From Lysobacter gummosus (lineage in GTDB: Bacteria > Pseudomonadota > Gammaproteobacteria > Xanthomonadales > Xanthomonadaceae): a stretch of DNA of 64,000 nt. Of this stretch, positions 39,304-48,325 are shown one piece after another. Made by a program: the position numbers and the translations under genes. Under the pieces are notes generated by a model. That model worked only from the letters and a program-made list of their open reading frames with translations, searched no databases and was not told the DNA's origin. The stretch lies in assembly GCF_001442805.1 (NCBI RefSeq), contig NZ_CP011131.1, positions 4,154,001 through 4,218,000 on the forward strand. Reading direction: 5' to 3'. Numbering within the stretch: position 1 is the first letter of the stretch; the number at the start of each line of letters is the position of its first letter.

Positions 39304-39598
39304 GCAAAAGCCCTCCTCCCCCAACACACCTCCAAGCCTCGCTGCCGCGCCAGCGCGCGCGCCCGAATGTTAGCTGCGGATTAATTTTCACCGTGCCTGC
39401 ATTCCAACCCGTTCGGGCTGAAGTCACAGGCATCGCGCACCGCTCCGGTGTATGGTTTCGGCATCGCAACGCGAGTTGCGAGGCATGCCGCCGCAGCGCA
39501 TCCAGCGGCATGCTCAATACCTCACCGATGCGCACGCGCGCCCTCCCAAGCACGCGGTTTCCACGCTCACAGCCCACTGTCCAACATGAGGAACGCTT
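39304..39598 (+). promoter_or_regulatory. pqqA leader region with two hairpins
   Basis: Two perfect hairpins lie upstream of pqqA: CGCAAC-gcga-GTTGCG (39465-39480) and GCATGCCGC/GCGGCATGC (39483-39513, 13-base loop). TATGGT at 39451-39456 is a weak possible -10, which would put both hairpins early in a leader of about 135 nt. The promoter assignment is tentative. Confidence 0.35.
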
Positions 39599-39682
39599 AT
39601 GAAGACTTGGTCCAAGCCTCAGATCCGCGAAATCTCGGTCGGTTGCGAAATCAACTCGTACTCCTCCGGCGATCTGTTCTGA
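39599..39682 (+). CDS. pqqA: PQQ precursor peptide PqqA
   Basis: A ribosomal peptide of 27 residues (ATG 39599, TGA 39680-39682), the substrate whose Glu and Tyr are joined to build pyrroloquinoline quinone. The hallmark Glu-x3-Tyr is present: Glu17 and Tyr21 in GCEINSYSSG. The N-terminal MKTWSKPQIREI is typical of the family. A strong GAGG lies seven bases upstream of the start. It is followed after 61 bp by pqqB. Its identity is well supported by motif and context. Confidence 0.93.
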   Translation: MKTWSKPQIREISVGCEINSYSSGDLF

Positions 39683-39728
39683 GCATGTCCGCTTCCGCCG
39701 TCGCAACGCACATGCGGCAGCGCATCGC

Positions 39729-39745
39729 ATCGATGGTTCATCGAT
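39729..39745 (+). promoter_or_regulatory. Hairpin covering the pqqB start codon
   Basis: A perfect 7-bp stem ATCGATG-gtt-CATCGAT ends inside the first ATG of pqqB (39744-39746). No Shine-Dalgarno is evident nearby. Such a structure could limit pqqB translation relative to pqqA. Confidence 0.4.
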
Positions 39746-40679
39746 GATGCGCATCCTCGTGCTCGGTGCGGCGGCCGGGGGCGGCTATCCGCAGTGGAAC
39801 TGCAATACCCCCGGCAGCCGGCGCGCCTGGCGCCAGGAGCCCGGCCATCAACGCCGCAGCCAGGCCAGCATCGCGGTCAGCGCCGATGGCGAACGCTGGC
39901 TGCTGATCAACGCCTCGCCCGACTTCCGCCAGCAGATTCTCGCCGCGCCCGCGCTATGGCCGCAGCGCGATCTGCGCCATTCGCCGATCGAAGCGGTACT
40001 GCTGACCAGCGGCGAAATCGATCACATCGCCGGGCTCCTGTCGATGCGCGAACGCCAGCGCTTCGATCTGTGGGCCAGCGCGCGCGTGCTCGACGTGCTC
40101 AGCCAGAATCCGATCTTCGACTCGCTCCATCCCGACTACGTCACCCGCCGCGCGCTGACCCTGGAGGCGCCGCTGGACATCGCCGGCCTCCACGCGCCGC
40201 TGGGCCTGCGCGTCACCGCTTTCAGCGTCCCCGGCAAAGTGCCCTTGTTCATGGAGTCGCGCGCCAACGGCGACCTGCAGGGCGGCGAGGAAGAGACGGT
40301 CGGCCTGGAAATTTCCGACGGCCGCGAACGCTTCTACTACATACCCGGCTGCGCCGAACTGACCCCGGCCTTGCGCCAGCGCCTGCACGGCGCGGCGCTG
40401 CTGTTCTTCGACGGCACCTTGTGGCGCGACGATGAAATGCAGCGCGCCGGCGTCGGCAGCAAGACCGGCGCGCGCATGGGCCACATGAGCATCGCCGGCG
40501 GCAACGGCGACGACGACGCCGGCACTCTCGCCGCGTTCGCCGGGCTGGACGTGCGGCGCAAGATCTTCATCCATCTCAACACCACCAACCCGGTCCTGGA
40601 CGAATCCTCGCCCGAGCGCGCGCAAGCCCGCGCGCACGGCTGGGACATCGCCGAGGACGGCATGGAAGTGAGCCTATGA
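39744..40679 (+). CDS. pqqB: PQQ biosynthesis protein PqqB
   Basis: A metallo-beta-lactamase-fold protein of 311 residues needed for PQQ formation, reported in the literature as an iron hydroxylase of the tyrosine ring. It opens with the near-invariant LGAAAGGGYPQWNCNTP and has NASPDFRQQI, LTSGEIDHIAGLLSMRE, YYIPGCAELTP, FFDGTLWRDDEM and the late HLNTTNPVLDE. Two adjacent ATGs exist (39744 and 39747); homologues usually start with one Met before Arg, so 39747 is equally possible. It overlaps pqqC by 4 bp. Confidence 0.94.
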   Translation: MMRILVLGAAAGGGYPQWNCNTPGSRRAWRQEPGHQRRSQASIAVSADGERWLLINASPDFRQQILAAPALWPQRDLRHSPIEAVLLTSGEIDHIAGLLSMRERQRFDLWASARVLDVLSQNPIFDSLHPDYVTRRALTLEAPLDIAGLHAPLGLRVTAFSVPGKVPLFMESRANGDLQGGEEETVGLEISDGRERFYYIPGCAELTPALRQRLHGAALLFFDGTLWRDDEMQRAGVGSKTGARMGHMSIAGGNGDDDAGTLAAFAGLDVRRKIFIHLNTTNPVLDESSPERAQARAHGWDIAEDGMEVSL

Positions 40680-41461
40680 ACGCCAGCGCCGCCGACCTGC
40701 CGCGCGCCCTCGCGCCGCACGATCGTGAACTGCTGTCGCCTGAGCAACTGGAAGCGCGCCTGCGCGCGATCGGCGCCGAACGCTATCACGACAAGCATCC
40801 CTTCCACGGTCTGCTGCACGGTGGGCAGTTGGATCGCGGCCAGGTCCAGGCCTGGGCACTGAACCGCTTCGAATACCAGCGCTGCATCCCGCTCAAGGAC
40901 GCCGCCCTGCTCGCCCGCATCGAAGATCCGCAACTGCGCCGCGTGTGGCGCCAGCGCATCGTCGATCACGACGGCGAACGCGAAGGCGACGGCGGCATCG
41001 CGCGCTGGCTGCATCTGACCGATGCGCTGGGGCTGGATCGCGAACTGGTCGAATCCGGCCGCGCCCTGCTGCCGGCGACGCGGTTCGCGGTGCAGGCCTA
41101 TATCCACTTCGTGCGCGAACGCAGTCTGCTGGAAGCCATCGCCTCCTCGCTCACGGAATTGTTCGCGCCGACCATCATCGGCCAGCGCGTCGCCGGCATG
41201 CTGGCCAATTACGATTTCGTCTCGCCCAAGGCGCTGGCCTATTTCGACTCGCGCCTGCATCAGGCGCCGCAGGACGCGAACTTCGCCCTGGACTACGTCA
41301 AGCGCCATGCGCGCACGCGCGAGCAGCAGGACGCGGTCTGCGACGCGCTGCGTTTCAAGTGCGAGGTGCTGTGGTCGATGCTCGACGCGCTGCACCTGGC
41401 CTACGTCGAGCCGCGGCTGATTCCGCCGGGCGCGTTCGATCCGCGGCGGATGCCGTCATGA
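40676..41461 (+). CDS. pqqC: Pyrroloquinoline-quinone synthase PqqC
   Basis: A cofactor-free oxidase of 261 residues that performs ring closure and the eight-electron oxidation in the last step of PQQ synthesis. It is all-helical with family motifs YHDKHPFHGLLHGG, NRFEYQRCIPLKDAA, ATRFAVQAYIHFVRERSLLE, SLTELFAPTIIGQR and FALDYVKRHARTREQQ. Its start overlaps pqqB and its stop overlaps pqqD by ATGA, indicating tight translational coupling. Confidence 0.96.
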   Translation: MNASAADLPRALAPHDRELLSPEQLEARLRAIGAERYHDKHPFHGLLHGGQLDRGQVQAWALNRFEYQRCIPLKDAALLARIEDPQLRRVWRQRIVDHDGEREGDGGIARWLHLTDALGLDRELVESGRALLPATRFAVQAYIHFVRERSLLEAIASSLTELFAPTIIGQRVAGMLANYDFVSPKALAYFDSRLHQAPQDANFALDYVKRHARTREQQDAVCDALRFKCEVLWSMLDALHLAYVEPRLIPPGAFDPRRMPS

Positions 41462-41754
41462 CCGCGACCATCGACGCCGGCAGCGTGCTGCGCTTCCCGG
41501 TCGGCGTGCGCCTGCAGCACGACCGCGCGCGCGATCAGTGGGTGCTGCTGGCGCCCGAGCGCGTGGTCGAGCTCGACGACATCGCCCACGCCGTGCTCAC
41601 TCACATCGACGGGCGTTCCGACGTCGAAGCCATCGTCGCCGCGCTGGCGACCGAGTACGGCGCCGATGCGGGGGAGATCTACAGCGACGTGCTCGAACTG
41701 TTCGCCGGCCTGCTCGAAAAACGCATGCTGGCGTTCGCGCCGCAGATGTCGTGA
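41458..41754 (+). CDS. pqqD: PqqA-binding chaperone PqqD
   Basis: A small protein of 98 residues that binds PqqA and presents it to PqqE (RiPP recognition fold). The [25 protein letters not shown] region is the PqqD signature, here split as [19 protein letters not shown] and [12 protein letters not shown], followed by [14 protein letters not shown]. It starts in the ATGA overlap with pqqC and is followed by pqqE after 34 bp. It is a stand-alone protein, not fused to pqqC or pqqE as in some species. Confidence 0.94.
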   Translation: MTATIDAGSVLRFPVGVRLQHDRARDQWVLLAPERVVELDDIAHAVLTHIDGRSDVEAIVAALATEYGADAGEIYSDVLELFAGLLEKRMLAFAPQMS

Positions 41755-41788
41755 GGGCGGAGCCGATGCGCGCCCGGTATCGCCCGTC

Positions 41789-42961
41789 ATGAGCACCGAC
41801 GCCGCCACGGTCGCCACCGCCGCATCGTTGCGGCCGTTGCGCGCAGATCCCGAGCCGGCGCCGCCGCTGGCGGTGTTGCTGGAACTCACCCATCGTTGCC
41901 CGTTGTCGTGCCCGTATTGCTCCAACCCGCTGCAATTGGTCGGCGTACGCGAGGAGCTGAGCACCGAACAATGGCTGCGCGTGCTCGAACAAGCGGCCGA
42001 ACTCGGCATCCTGCAGGCGCATTTCTCCGGCGGCGAGCCGACCTTGCGCAAGGATCTGCCCGAGCTGCTGCGACATGCGCGCGCGCACGGCCTGTACTGC
42101 AACCTCATCACCTCCGGCGTCGGCGTCAGCCGCGAGCGCTTGCAGGAACTGCAGCATGCCGGCCTGGATCACCTGCAACTGAGCATCCAGGACAGCCATA
42201 GCGAAGGCGCCGACCGCATCGCCGGTTACGCCGGCAGCCACCAGCGCAAACTCGCCCTGGCGCGCTGGTGCGGCGAACTGGAATTGCCGCTCACGCTCAA
42301 TGCCGTGGTCCATCGGCATAACGCCGAACGCGTCGCGGACATGATCGAACTCGCGCTCGAACTGGGCGCCGGGCGGTTGGAAGTCGCGCACACGCAGTAC
42401 TACGGCTGGGGTTTGAAGAATCGCGCCGCATTGATGCCCACGCGCGCGCAGCTCGACGCGGTCACCGCCGTGGTCGAAGACGCGCGCCTGCGGCTGCGCG
42501 GCCGGCTCACCATCGACTACGTCACGCCCGACTACTATGCGCGCCGGCCCAAGGCCTGCATGGGCGGCTGGGCGCAGCGTTTCGTCAACATCACCCCCGA
42601 AGGCAAGGTGCTGCCCTGCCACGCCGCCGAGACCATCGCCGACCTGCATTTCGAATCGGTGCGCGAACGCAGCCTGGGCGAGATCTGGCGCGACTCGGAA
42701 GCCTTCCGCCGTTATCGCGGCACCGGCTGGATGCCCGAGCCCTGCCGCGGCTGCGAACATCGCGAACGCGACTGGGGCGGCTGCCGCTGCCAGGCGCTGG
42801 CGTTGAGCGGCCGCGCCGACACGCTCGATCCGGTCTGCGAAAAGTCGCCCGACCACGAGCGGGTGCTCGCGCTGGCGATCGCCGAAGCCTCGGCGCCCGC
42901 GCCGCAGTTCGTGTATCGCCGCATGCGCGCGACGACGGCGAACCTCGCCGCCGAGGACTGA
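41789..42961 (+). CDS. pqqE: PqqA peptide cyclase PqqE (radical SAM)
   Basis: A radical SAM enzyme of 390 residues that forms the Glu-Tyr carbon bond in PqqA. The radical SAM cluster is CPLSCPYC at about residues 36-43, followed by [15 protein letters not shown]. The C-terminal SPASM region has CMGGW, PCHAAE, and a dense [18 protein letters not shown] cluster for auxiliary iron-sulfur centres. It is the last gene of the operon. No pqqF protease gene is present here, so PqqA trimming must be encoded elsewhere. Confidence 0.95.
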   Translation: MSTDAATVATAASLRPLRADPEPAPPLAVLLELTHRCPLSCPYCSNPLQLVGVREELSTEQWLRVLEQAAELGILQAHFSGGEPTLRKDLPELLRHARAHGLYCNLITSGVGVSRERLQELQHAGLDHLQLSIQDSHSEGADRIAGYAGSHQRKLALARWCGELELPLTLNAVVHRHNAERVADMIELALELGAGRLEVAHTQYYGWGLKNRAALMPTRAQLDAVTAVVEDARLRLRGRLTIDYVTPDYYARRPKACMGGWAQRFVNITPEGKVLPCHAAETIADLHFESVRERSLGEIWRDSEAFRRYRGTGWMPEPCRGCEHRERDWGGCRCQALALSGRADTLDPVCEKSPDHERVLALAIAEASAPAPQFVYRRMRATTANLAAED

Positions 42962-42970
42962 TCGCCCCGA

Positions 42971-43003
42971 CGCGCCGCGAACTGCGCTCGCAGTCGCGGC
43001 GCG
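42971..43003 (+). terminator. Long GC hairpin after pqqE
   Basis: CGCGCCGCGA pairs with TCGCGGCGCG and continues inward as CTGCG/CGCAG with one bulged base. It starts 10 bp after the pqqE stop. There is no T-run, so termination strength is uncertain. The rest of the gap to 43281 shows no gene. Confidence 0.5.
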
Positions 43004-43281
43004 AGAGCGATCGGCGTCGCGCATTGTTTCCGCGCCGATGCCGCATTCGCCTGCGCTTGAGTCCCCGCGATCCCGCGACGGCCCCGGGCGCCGCGCGGAC
43101 CCGAAAAAACGCCGCTGTGCCGTATCTGCAGGTCCCAGGCACGCCGCCGACTCACGTCTTCCACCGCCGACGCGCCGCGATACGCCGCGGCCCGCCTTGC
43201 CCGATCGCATCCGGCTTCCACTGCGCCGAACCGCGTGCATACTCGCGCGAATTCCTTGCGCGTCCCGATCCGGAACCGGCC

Positions 43282-44922
43282 ATGCCCATCCCCCATTTCA
43301 CCGCTCGTCTCAGCCTGCTTGCGCTCGCCCTGGCCCTGGCCGGTTGCGCCGGCGACGGCGCATCGCGAAGCTCGCGCCCGGCGGCGGCGAACGGCGCGGC
43401 GCCGAGGGGATTCGCGCCGGGCGATCCGCTGCGCATCGTCGAGGCCGACACCGCCACGCTCGCCGCGCGCATGGCCGACGGCAATCTGAGCAGCGTGCGC
43501 CTGACCCAGGCTTACCTGGACCGCATCGCCGCGCTCGACGACAACGGCCCGCGGCTCAACGCGGTGATCGAAATCAATCCGAACGCGATCGCCGAAGCGC
43601 GCGCGCTCGACGAGGAGCGCAAGGCCGGCAAACTGCGCGGCCGGCTGCACGGCATTCCGGTGCTGGTGAAGGACAACATCGACGCCACGCCGATGGTCAA
43701 CTCGGCCGGCTCGCTGGCCCTGGCCGGGCACCGGCCCAAGCGCGACGCGCCGCTGGTCGCGGCGCTGCGCGCGGCCGGCGCGGTGATCCTGGGCAAGACC
43801 AACCTCAGTGAATGGGCCAACTTCCGCTCCGATCGCTCGATCTCCGGCTGGAGCGCGCGCGGCGGGCTGACCCGCAATCCCTACGTGCTCGACCGCAGCG
43901 CCTGCGGCTCCAGCAGCGGCACCGGCACCGCGATCGCGGCGAACCTGGCTGCGGTCGGGGTCGGCACCGAAACCGACGGCAGCGTGCTGTGCCCGTCGGC
44001 GATGAACGGCCTGGTCGGCTTCAAGCCCACGGTCGGGCTGGTCAGCCGCGCCGGCATCATTCCGATCTCAAGCAGCCAGGACACCGCCGGGCCGATGGCG
44101 CGCAGCGTCGCCGACGCGGCGCAGTTGCTCAGCGTGCTCGCCGCGGCCGAGGCCGGCGACGACAGCGCGGCGCGGGCCGCGGCCGGCAAGCGCGTGGCCG
44201 ATTACGTCGCCGCGCTCGACGCCGACTCGCTCAACGGCGCGCGCCTGGGCCTGCTGCGCGACAGCGCGGTCAAGCTGCCGCCCGAGGGCAATGCGGCGCT
44301 GCAGCGCGCGCTCAAGCTCATGCGCGACGCCGGCGCGACCATCGTCGAGGTGCGCATGCCCAACGACGGCAAATGGCGCGAAGCCGAATTCCAGGTGCTG
44401 CTGTACGAGTTCAAGGACGGCCTGGAACGCTATCTGCGCGACAGCGGCGCGCCGATCAAGACCATGGACGAGCTGATCGCCTTCAACCGCGCCAACGCCG
44501 CGCACGAAATGCCGTATTTCGGCCAAGAGCTGCTGGAACAAGCGGCGCGGAAGAACAGCCTCAAGGACCCGGCCTATCGCAAGGCCGCGGCGCAGGCGCG
44601 CCAGCTCGCCGGCGCGCAAGGCATCGATGCCGCGCTCAAGCAGCACAAGCTCGACGCCCTGATCGCCCCGACCACCTCGCCTGCGTTCATGGTCGACCCG
44701 GTCAACGGCGACGTCTTGAGCGGCGAGAACTGGGGCGCGGCCGCGGTTGCCGGCTACCCCAGCCTGACGGTGCCGATGGGCGAGGCCTCGGGCCTGCCGG
44801 TCGGTCTGGCGTTCATCGGCAAACGCTGGAACGACGCCCAGCTGCTCTCGCTGGGCTACGCCTTCGAGCAGGCCGCCCAGGCGCGCACGCCGCCGCGCTA
44901 TCGGCAGACGCTGAGTCCGTAA
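43282..44922 (+). CDS. Lipoprotein amidase (amidase signature family)
   Basis: A hydrolase of 546 residues. The signal peptide ends in lipobox LAGC (Cys about residue 20), so it is probably lipid-anchored in the periplasm or outer membrane. Amidase-signature core: catalytic Lys in GIPVLVKDNIDA, then the Ser-rich DRSACGSSSGTGTAIAAN and GTETDGSVLCPSAMNGLVG, and FKPTVGLVSR. The late DALIAPTTSPAF is also typical. ATG 43282 was chosen over an upstream frame start because it begins the lipoprotein signal. Substrate unknown. Confidence 0.9.
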   Translation: MPIPHFTARLSLLALALALAGCAGDGASRSSRPAAANGAAPRGFAPGDPLRIVEADTATLAARMADGNLSSVRLTQAYLDRIAALDDNGPRLNAVIEINPNAIAEARALDEERKAGKLRGRLHGIPVLVKDNIDATPMVNSAGSLALAGHRPKRDAPLVAALRAAGAVILGKTNLSEWANFRSDRSISGWSARGGLTRNPYVLDRSACGSSSGTGTAIAANLAAVGVGTETDGSVLCPSAMNGLVGFKPTVGLVSRAGIIPISSSQDTAGPMARSVADAAQLLSVLAAAEAGDDSAARAAAGKRVADYVAALDADSLNGARLGLLRDSAVKLPPEGNAALQRALKLMRDAGATIVEVRMPNDGKWREAEFQVLLYEFKDGLERYLRDSGAPIKTMDELIAFNRANAAHEMPYFGQELLEQAARKNSLKDPAYRKAAAQARQLAGAQGIDAALKQHKLDALIAPTTSPAFMVDPVNGDVLSGENWGAAAVAGYPSLTVPMGEASGLPVGLAFIGKRWNDAQLLSLGYAFEQAAQARTPPRYRQTLSP

Positions 44923-44954
44923 GCGCGCCCGCGCACGCTCGCGCGCGGCGCCGC

Positions 44955-45971
44955 TCAATCGCTTAGAAACGCGCTCACCGTGGACCACAATGCGGTCCGC
45001 CGCGGCTGCAGATGCAGCCAGTGATTGCCGCCGGAAATCTTGACGTCGCGACGCTCGGCGGCGGCGCTGAGCTCGGCGTACACACGCGCGGCGTCGGCAT
45101 CGGTGGTGACGTGGTCCCACTCGCCGCGCACGATCAAGGTCGGTTGCCGCACCCGGGCGTGGTCGACCAGCGATTCGCCGGCCCACAGCCGGTCGATGTC
45201 GGCGATCGGCGCGTTCGGAATCCGCACCGCCGGCGGGCTGCGCGCGGCCGAGTCGGGGTCGGTGGCCAGATACGCCGCGCACCATCGTTCGATCTCTTCC
45301 GCGCTCACCGGCGTGGGCGCATCCGCCGGCAACCCGGAGCGTTGCCGCGGCCGTTGTTCGGCCGCGCCGATCAGCGCCCAGGCCGGCGCGGGCGCGTTCT
45401 CGCGCGGCCCTTCGCGGGTCGCCACCGGGCCGAACAAGACCAGTTTGCTCACCGCGTCGGGGTGCTCGATCGCCGCCTGCCTTGCCGGTAGCGTGCCCCA
45501 GGAATGGGCGAGCAGATGGATCGGCGCGCGCGGACGTTCGCGCCGTATCGCCGCGATCGCGGCCGCGATCTGCGCCGCGCCCATGCGGTAGTCGCCCCAC
45601 GGCGGCGCCGAATGCGGATCGGCGGCGAACACCGCCGGCCGCTCGGATCGCCCGTAACCGGCGAAATCCAAGCCCCAGGCGTCGAAACCCCGGGATTGCA
45701 GATGATCCAGCCACGACACGCCCTGCATCCGCCAGCCGACCGACAAGTCGCAGGGAAACGTCGCGCCATGCACATACAGCACCACCGGGCCGATGCCCGC
45801 CCGACGCACCAGCGACAGACGCAAGCTCTGCCCGTCCAGTACGCAGTCCGCCGCATATCGTTGGCTGGGCGCGCTCGCGGCGGCGCTCGCCGCCATCGCC
45901 CCGGCCGGGCTGGGCAGCGCCGACATCGCCATCGCGTACATCGGCAAGCGCATCAAGTCGCGTCGTTTCAT
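44955..45971 (-). CDS. Alpha/beta hydrolase with Tat-type signal
   Basis: A protein of 338 residues. The N-terminus MKRRDLMRLPMYAMAMSAL followed by small residues (SPAGAMAASA) looks like a twin-arginine signal, so folded export to the periplasm is likely. The core has VVLYVHGATFPCDLS, WGLDFAGYGRSE, the nucleophile elbow AHSWGT, LIVRGEWDHVTT (acid) and GGNHWLHLQ (His). Substrate unknown. It diverges from an ArsR-type regulator gene 74 bp away, its likely controller (inference). Confidence 0.82.
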   Translation of the reverse strand: MKRRDLMRLPMYAMAMSALPSPAGAMAASAAASAPSQRYAADCVLDGQSLRLSLVRRAGIGPVVLYVHGATFPCDLSVGWRMQGVSWLDHLQSRGFDAWGLDFAGYGRSERPAVFAADPHSAPPWGDYRMGAAQIAAAIAAIRRERPRAPIHLLAHSWGTLPARQAAIEHPDAVSKLVLFGPVATREGPRENAPAPAWALIGAAEQRPRQRSGLPADAPTPVSAEEIERWCAAYLATDPDSAARSPPAVRIPNAPIADIDRLWAGESLVDHARVRQPTLIVRGEWDHVTTDADAARVYAELSAAAERRDVKISGGNHWLHLQPRRTALWSTVSAFLSD

Positions 45972-46045
45972 CGTGGTCGCCGCCTGGGAAAGTGCCGCGA
46001 TTGTGCGCACTTGCGCTGCCACAACGCTTCGACCAACATCGAATC

Positions 46046-46735
46046 GTGCGAACCGAACACGCCCTGGCCGACATCGCCGCCGCGATCGGCGACCCCGCGC
46101 GCGCGCTGATGCTGGTCGCCTTGCTCGACGGCCGCAGCCGCAGCGCGGGCGAGCTGGCGGCCGCCGCCGGCGTCGCTCCGCAGACCGCCAGCACCCATCT
46201 CGCCCGGCTCGGCGCGGCGGCGCTGATCGCCACGGAAAAACAGGGGCGGCACCGCTATCACCGGCTCGCCTCCGGCGAAGTCGCCGAGGCAGTCGAAGCC
46301 TTGCTCGGCCTCACCGACGGTCTGGCTTCGCGGCCGCGGCCGCGATCCTTGCTCGGCCCCAGGGACGCGGCGCTGCGCCACGCGCGCACCTGCTACGACC
46401 ATCTTGCCGGCGAACTCGCCGTCGCCCTGGCCGATGCGTGGCAACGCAACGGCTGGATCGCGGCACAGCCGCAAGGCTGGACGCTGACGGCGGACGGCGG
46501 CGAACGCATCGTGCGCCTGGGCGTGGCGCTGCCGGATCCAACCCGGCGCCGACCGGCCCTGCGCCCGTGCCTGGACTGGAGCGAGCGTCGCCCGCACATC
46601 GGCGGACAGCTCGGCGCCAACCTGCTCGCCGCCTGCCTCGCCCAGGGCCTGCTGCGCCGGCGGCGCAACTCGCGCAGTCTGGATGTCACCGACGCCGGCG
46701 CGCGCAAATTGCGCGAATGGTCGCGCTCGGACTGA
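46046..46735 (+). CDS. ArsR-family winged-helix regulator
   Basis: A regulator of 229 residues. The N-terminal winged HTH has IAAAIGDPARALMLVALLDG, then the recognition region AAGVAPQTASTHLARLGAAALI and the wing EKQGRHRYHRLA, as in ArsR/SmtB proteins. A longer C-terminal part has CYDHLAGELAVALADAW, but no clustered Cys/His metal site, so the signal is probably not a metal. The start is taken as GTG 46046; no ATG precedes it in a credible frame. It is divergent from the Tat-exported hydrolase. Confidence 0.82.
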   Translation: MRTEHALADIAAAIGDPARALMLVALLDGRSRSAGELAAAAGVAPQTASTHLARLGAAALIATEKQGRHRYHRLASGEVAEAVEALLGLTDGLASRPRPRSLLGPRDAALRHARTCYDHLAGELAVALADAWQRNGWIAAQPQGWTLTADGGERIVRLGVALPDPTRRRPALRPCLDWSERRPHIGGQLGANLLAACLAQGLLRRRRNSRSLDVTDAGARKLREWSRSD

Positions 46736-46792
46736 GCGCGGCGAATCTACGGCGCGTGGAAGCGACCGCCCGTTCGGATCGTTCCACAAACA

Positions 46793-46818
46793 CGAAGCCC
46801 GCCGATCGGCGGGCTTCG
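46793..46818. terminator. Bidirectional terminator-like hairpin
   Basis: GAAGCCCGCC-GATC-GGCGGGCTTC is a perfect palindrome between convergent ArsR-type and DAHP synthase genes. On the minus strand GTGTTTGTGG follows, a weak T-rich tail. Confidence 0.55.
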
Positions 46819-46843
46819 CAGCGCAACGGGTCGAACCGGCCGA

Positions 46844-48238
46844 TCAGGCCGGCGCGGCGATCTGCACCTGCTTGCGCACGATCAGCATCGCCACTTCCAA
46901 CGCCTGCTCGTAGTTCAGGCGCGGATCGACGGTGGACTGGTAGGCGCGTTCCAGATCGCTCTCGGTGAGCTCGCGCGCGCCGCCCAGGCACTCGGTCACG
47001 TCTTCGCCGGTCAGCTCCAGGTGCACGCCGCCCAGGCGCGTGCCCGCCGCCGCATGCAGTTCGAAGGAGTCTTCGATCTCCGAGCGGATATTGCGGAAAC
47101 GACGGGTCTTGTAACCGTTGCTGGTGCTTTCGGTATTGCCGTGCATCGGATCGCACACCCACAGCACGCGGCGGCCGTCGCGGCGCATCGCATCGAGCAG
47201 CGGCGGCAGCTTTTCGGCGATCGCGGTCGCGCCCATGCGGTGGATGAAGGTCAGACGGCCCGGCTCATCCTCGGGGTTCAGCAGATCGATCGTGCGCAGC
47301 AGCTGATCCGGCGTCACCGACGGGCCGACCTTGAGCGCGATCGGATTGCGGATGCCGCGGAAGTACTCCGCGTGCGCACCCTCGACCGCGGCGGTACGCA
47401 TGCCGATCCACGGGTAGTGAGTGCTGAGGTTGAAGAAGCCCCAATGACGCGGCACCTGCCGGGTCAGCGATTCTTCGTACGGCAGCAGCAAGGCCTCGTG
47501 CGAGGTGTAGAAATCCACCCGGTTGAGGTTGTGCACTTCCGAACCCGACAGCGTCTCCATGAAACGCACCGCGTCGCCGATCGCATTGACCATGCGCCGG
47601 TATTCGTCGGCCAGCGGCGAGTGGCCGACCCAGCTCAGGTTCCAGTACTCGGGATGGTGCAAGTCGGCGAAACCGCCGTCGATCAGGGCGCGGACGAAAT
47701 TCATCGTCATCGCCGAACGGGCGTGACCCTTGATCATGCGACGCGGATCGGGCTTGCGCGCGGCCTCGTTGAAGGCCGGCGCGTTGACCATGTCGCCGCG
47801 GTAGCTCGGCAGAGTCACCCCGTCGATGGTCTCGCTGTCGGCCGAACGGGGCTTGGCGTACTGGCCGGCGAAGCGGCCCACGCGCACCACCGGCTTGCGC
47901 ATGCCGTGGACCAGCACCAGGCTCATCTGCAATAACACCTTCAGGCGGTTGGAGATGACGTCGGAGGAACACTGGTCGAAGCTCTCGGCGCAGTCGCCGC
48001 CCTGCAGCAAAAATCGCTTGCCCTCCTGAGCCTCGGCCAGCTGCTGCTTGAGCGAGAGGATCTCCCACGACGTCACCAGCGGCGGCAACTGACGCAGCTC
48101 CTGCAACGCCGATTCCAACTCGGTCGCGTCCGGATAGCTGGGCAACTGCAGTGCGGTGCGCTCACGCCAGGAGGTCGGGCTCCAGTCGGCGGGCAGATTG
48201 ACGGCACGAAGGTTGCTGTTGCGATCGGAAGCGCTCAT
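46844..48238 (-). CDS. Class II DAHP synthase (3-deoxy-7-phosphoheptulonate synthase)
   Basis: A cytosolic enzyme of 464 residues that condenses phosphoenolpyruvate and erythrose 4-phosphate, the entry step to aromatic amino acids. It has class II (plant/actinobacterial-like) motifs: LLQGGDCAESFDQCSSD, VRVGRFAGQYAKPRS, SYRGDMVNAPAFN, TSHEALLLPYEE, WIGMRTAAVEGAHAEY, and VCDPMHGNTESTSNGYKTR near residue 365. It is not the short class I AroF/G/H type. It is transcribed alone toward the shared hairpin. Confidence 0.93.
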   Translation of the reverse strand: MSASDRNSNLRAVNLPADWSPTSWRERTALQLPSYPDATELESALQELRQLPPLVTSWEILSLKQQLAEAQEGKRFLLQGGDCAESFDQCSSDVISNRLKVLLQMSLVLVHGMRKPVVRVGRFAGQYAKPRSADSETIDGVTLPSYRGDMVNAPAFNEAARKPDPRRMIKGHARSAMTMNFVRALIDGGFADLHHPEYWNLSWVGHSPLADEYRRMVNAIGDAVRFMETLSGSEVHNLNRVDFYTSHEALLLPYEESLTRQVPRHWGFFNLSTHYPWIGMRTAAVEGAHAEYFRGIRNPIALKVGPSVTPDQLLRTIDLLNPEDEPGRLTFIHRMGATAIAEKLPPLLDAMRRDGRRVLWVCDPMHGNTESTSNGYKTRRFRNIRSEIEDSFELHAAAGTRLGGVHLELTGEDVTECLGGARELTESDLERAYQSTVDPRLNYEQALEVAMLIVRKQVQIAAPA

Positions 48239-48325
48239 TTCCTTGATTCCAGTTGGTGTCGCGGTGTGTGGATGGTTGGGGTGGATGGGAGGGTTGGGAC
48301 GGCTGCAATTAAAGGCTTACTCGGT

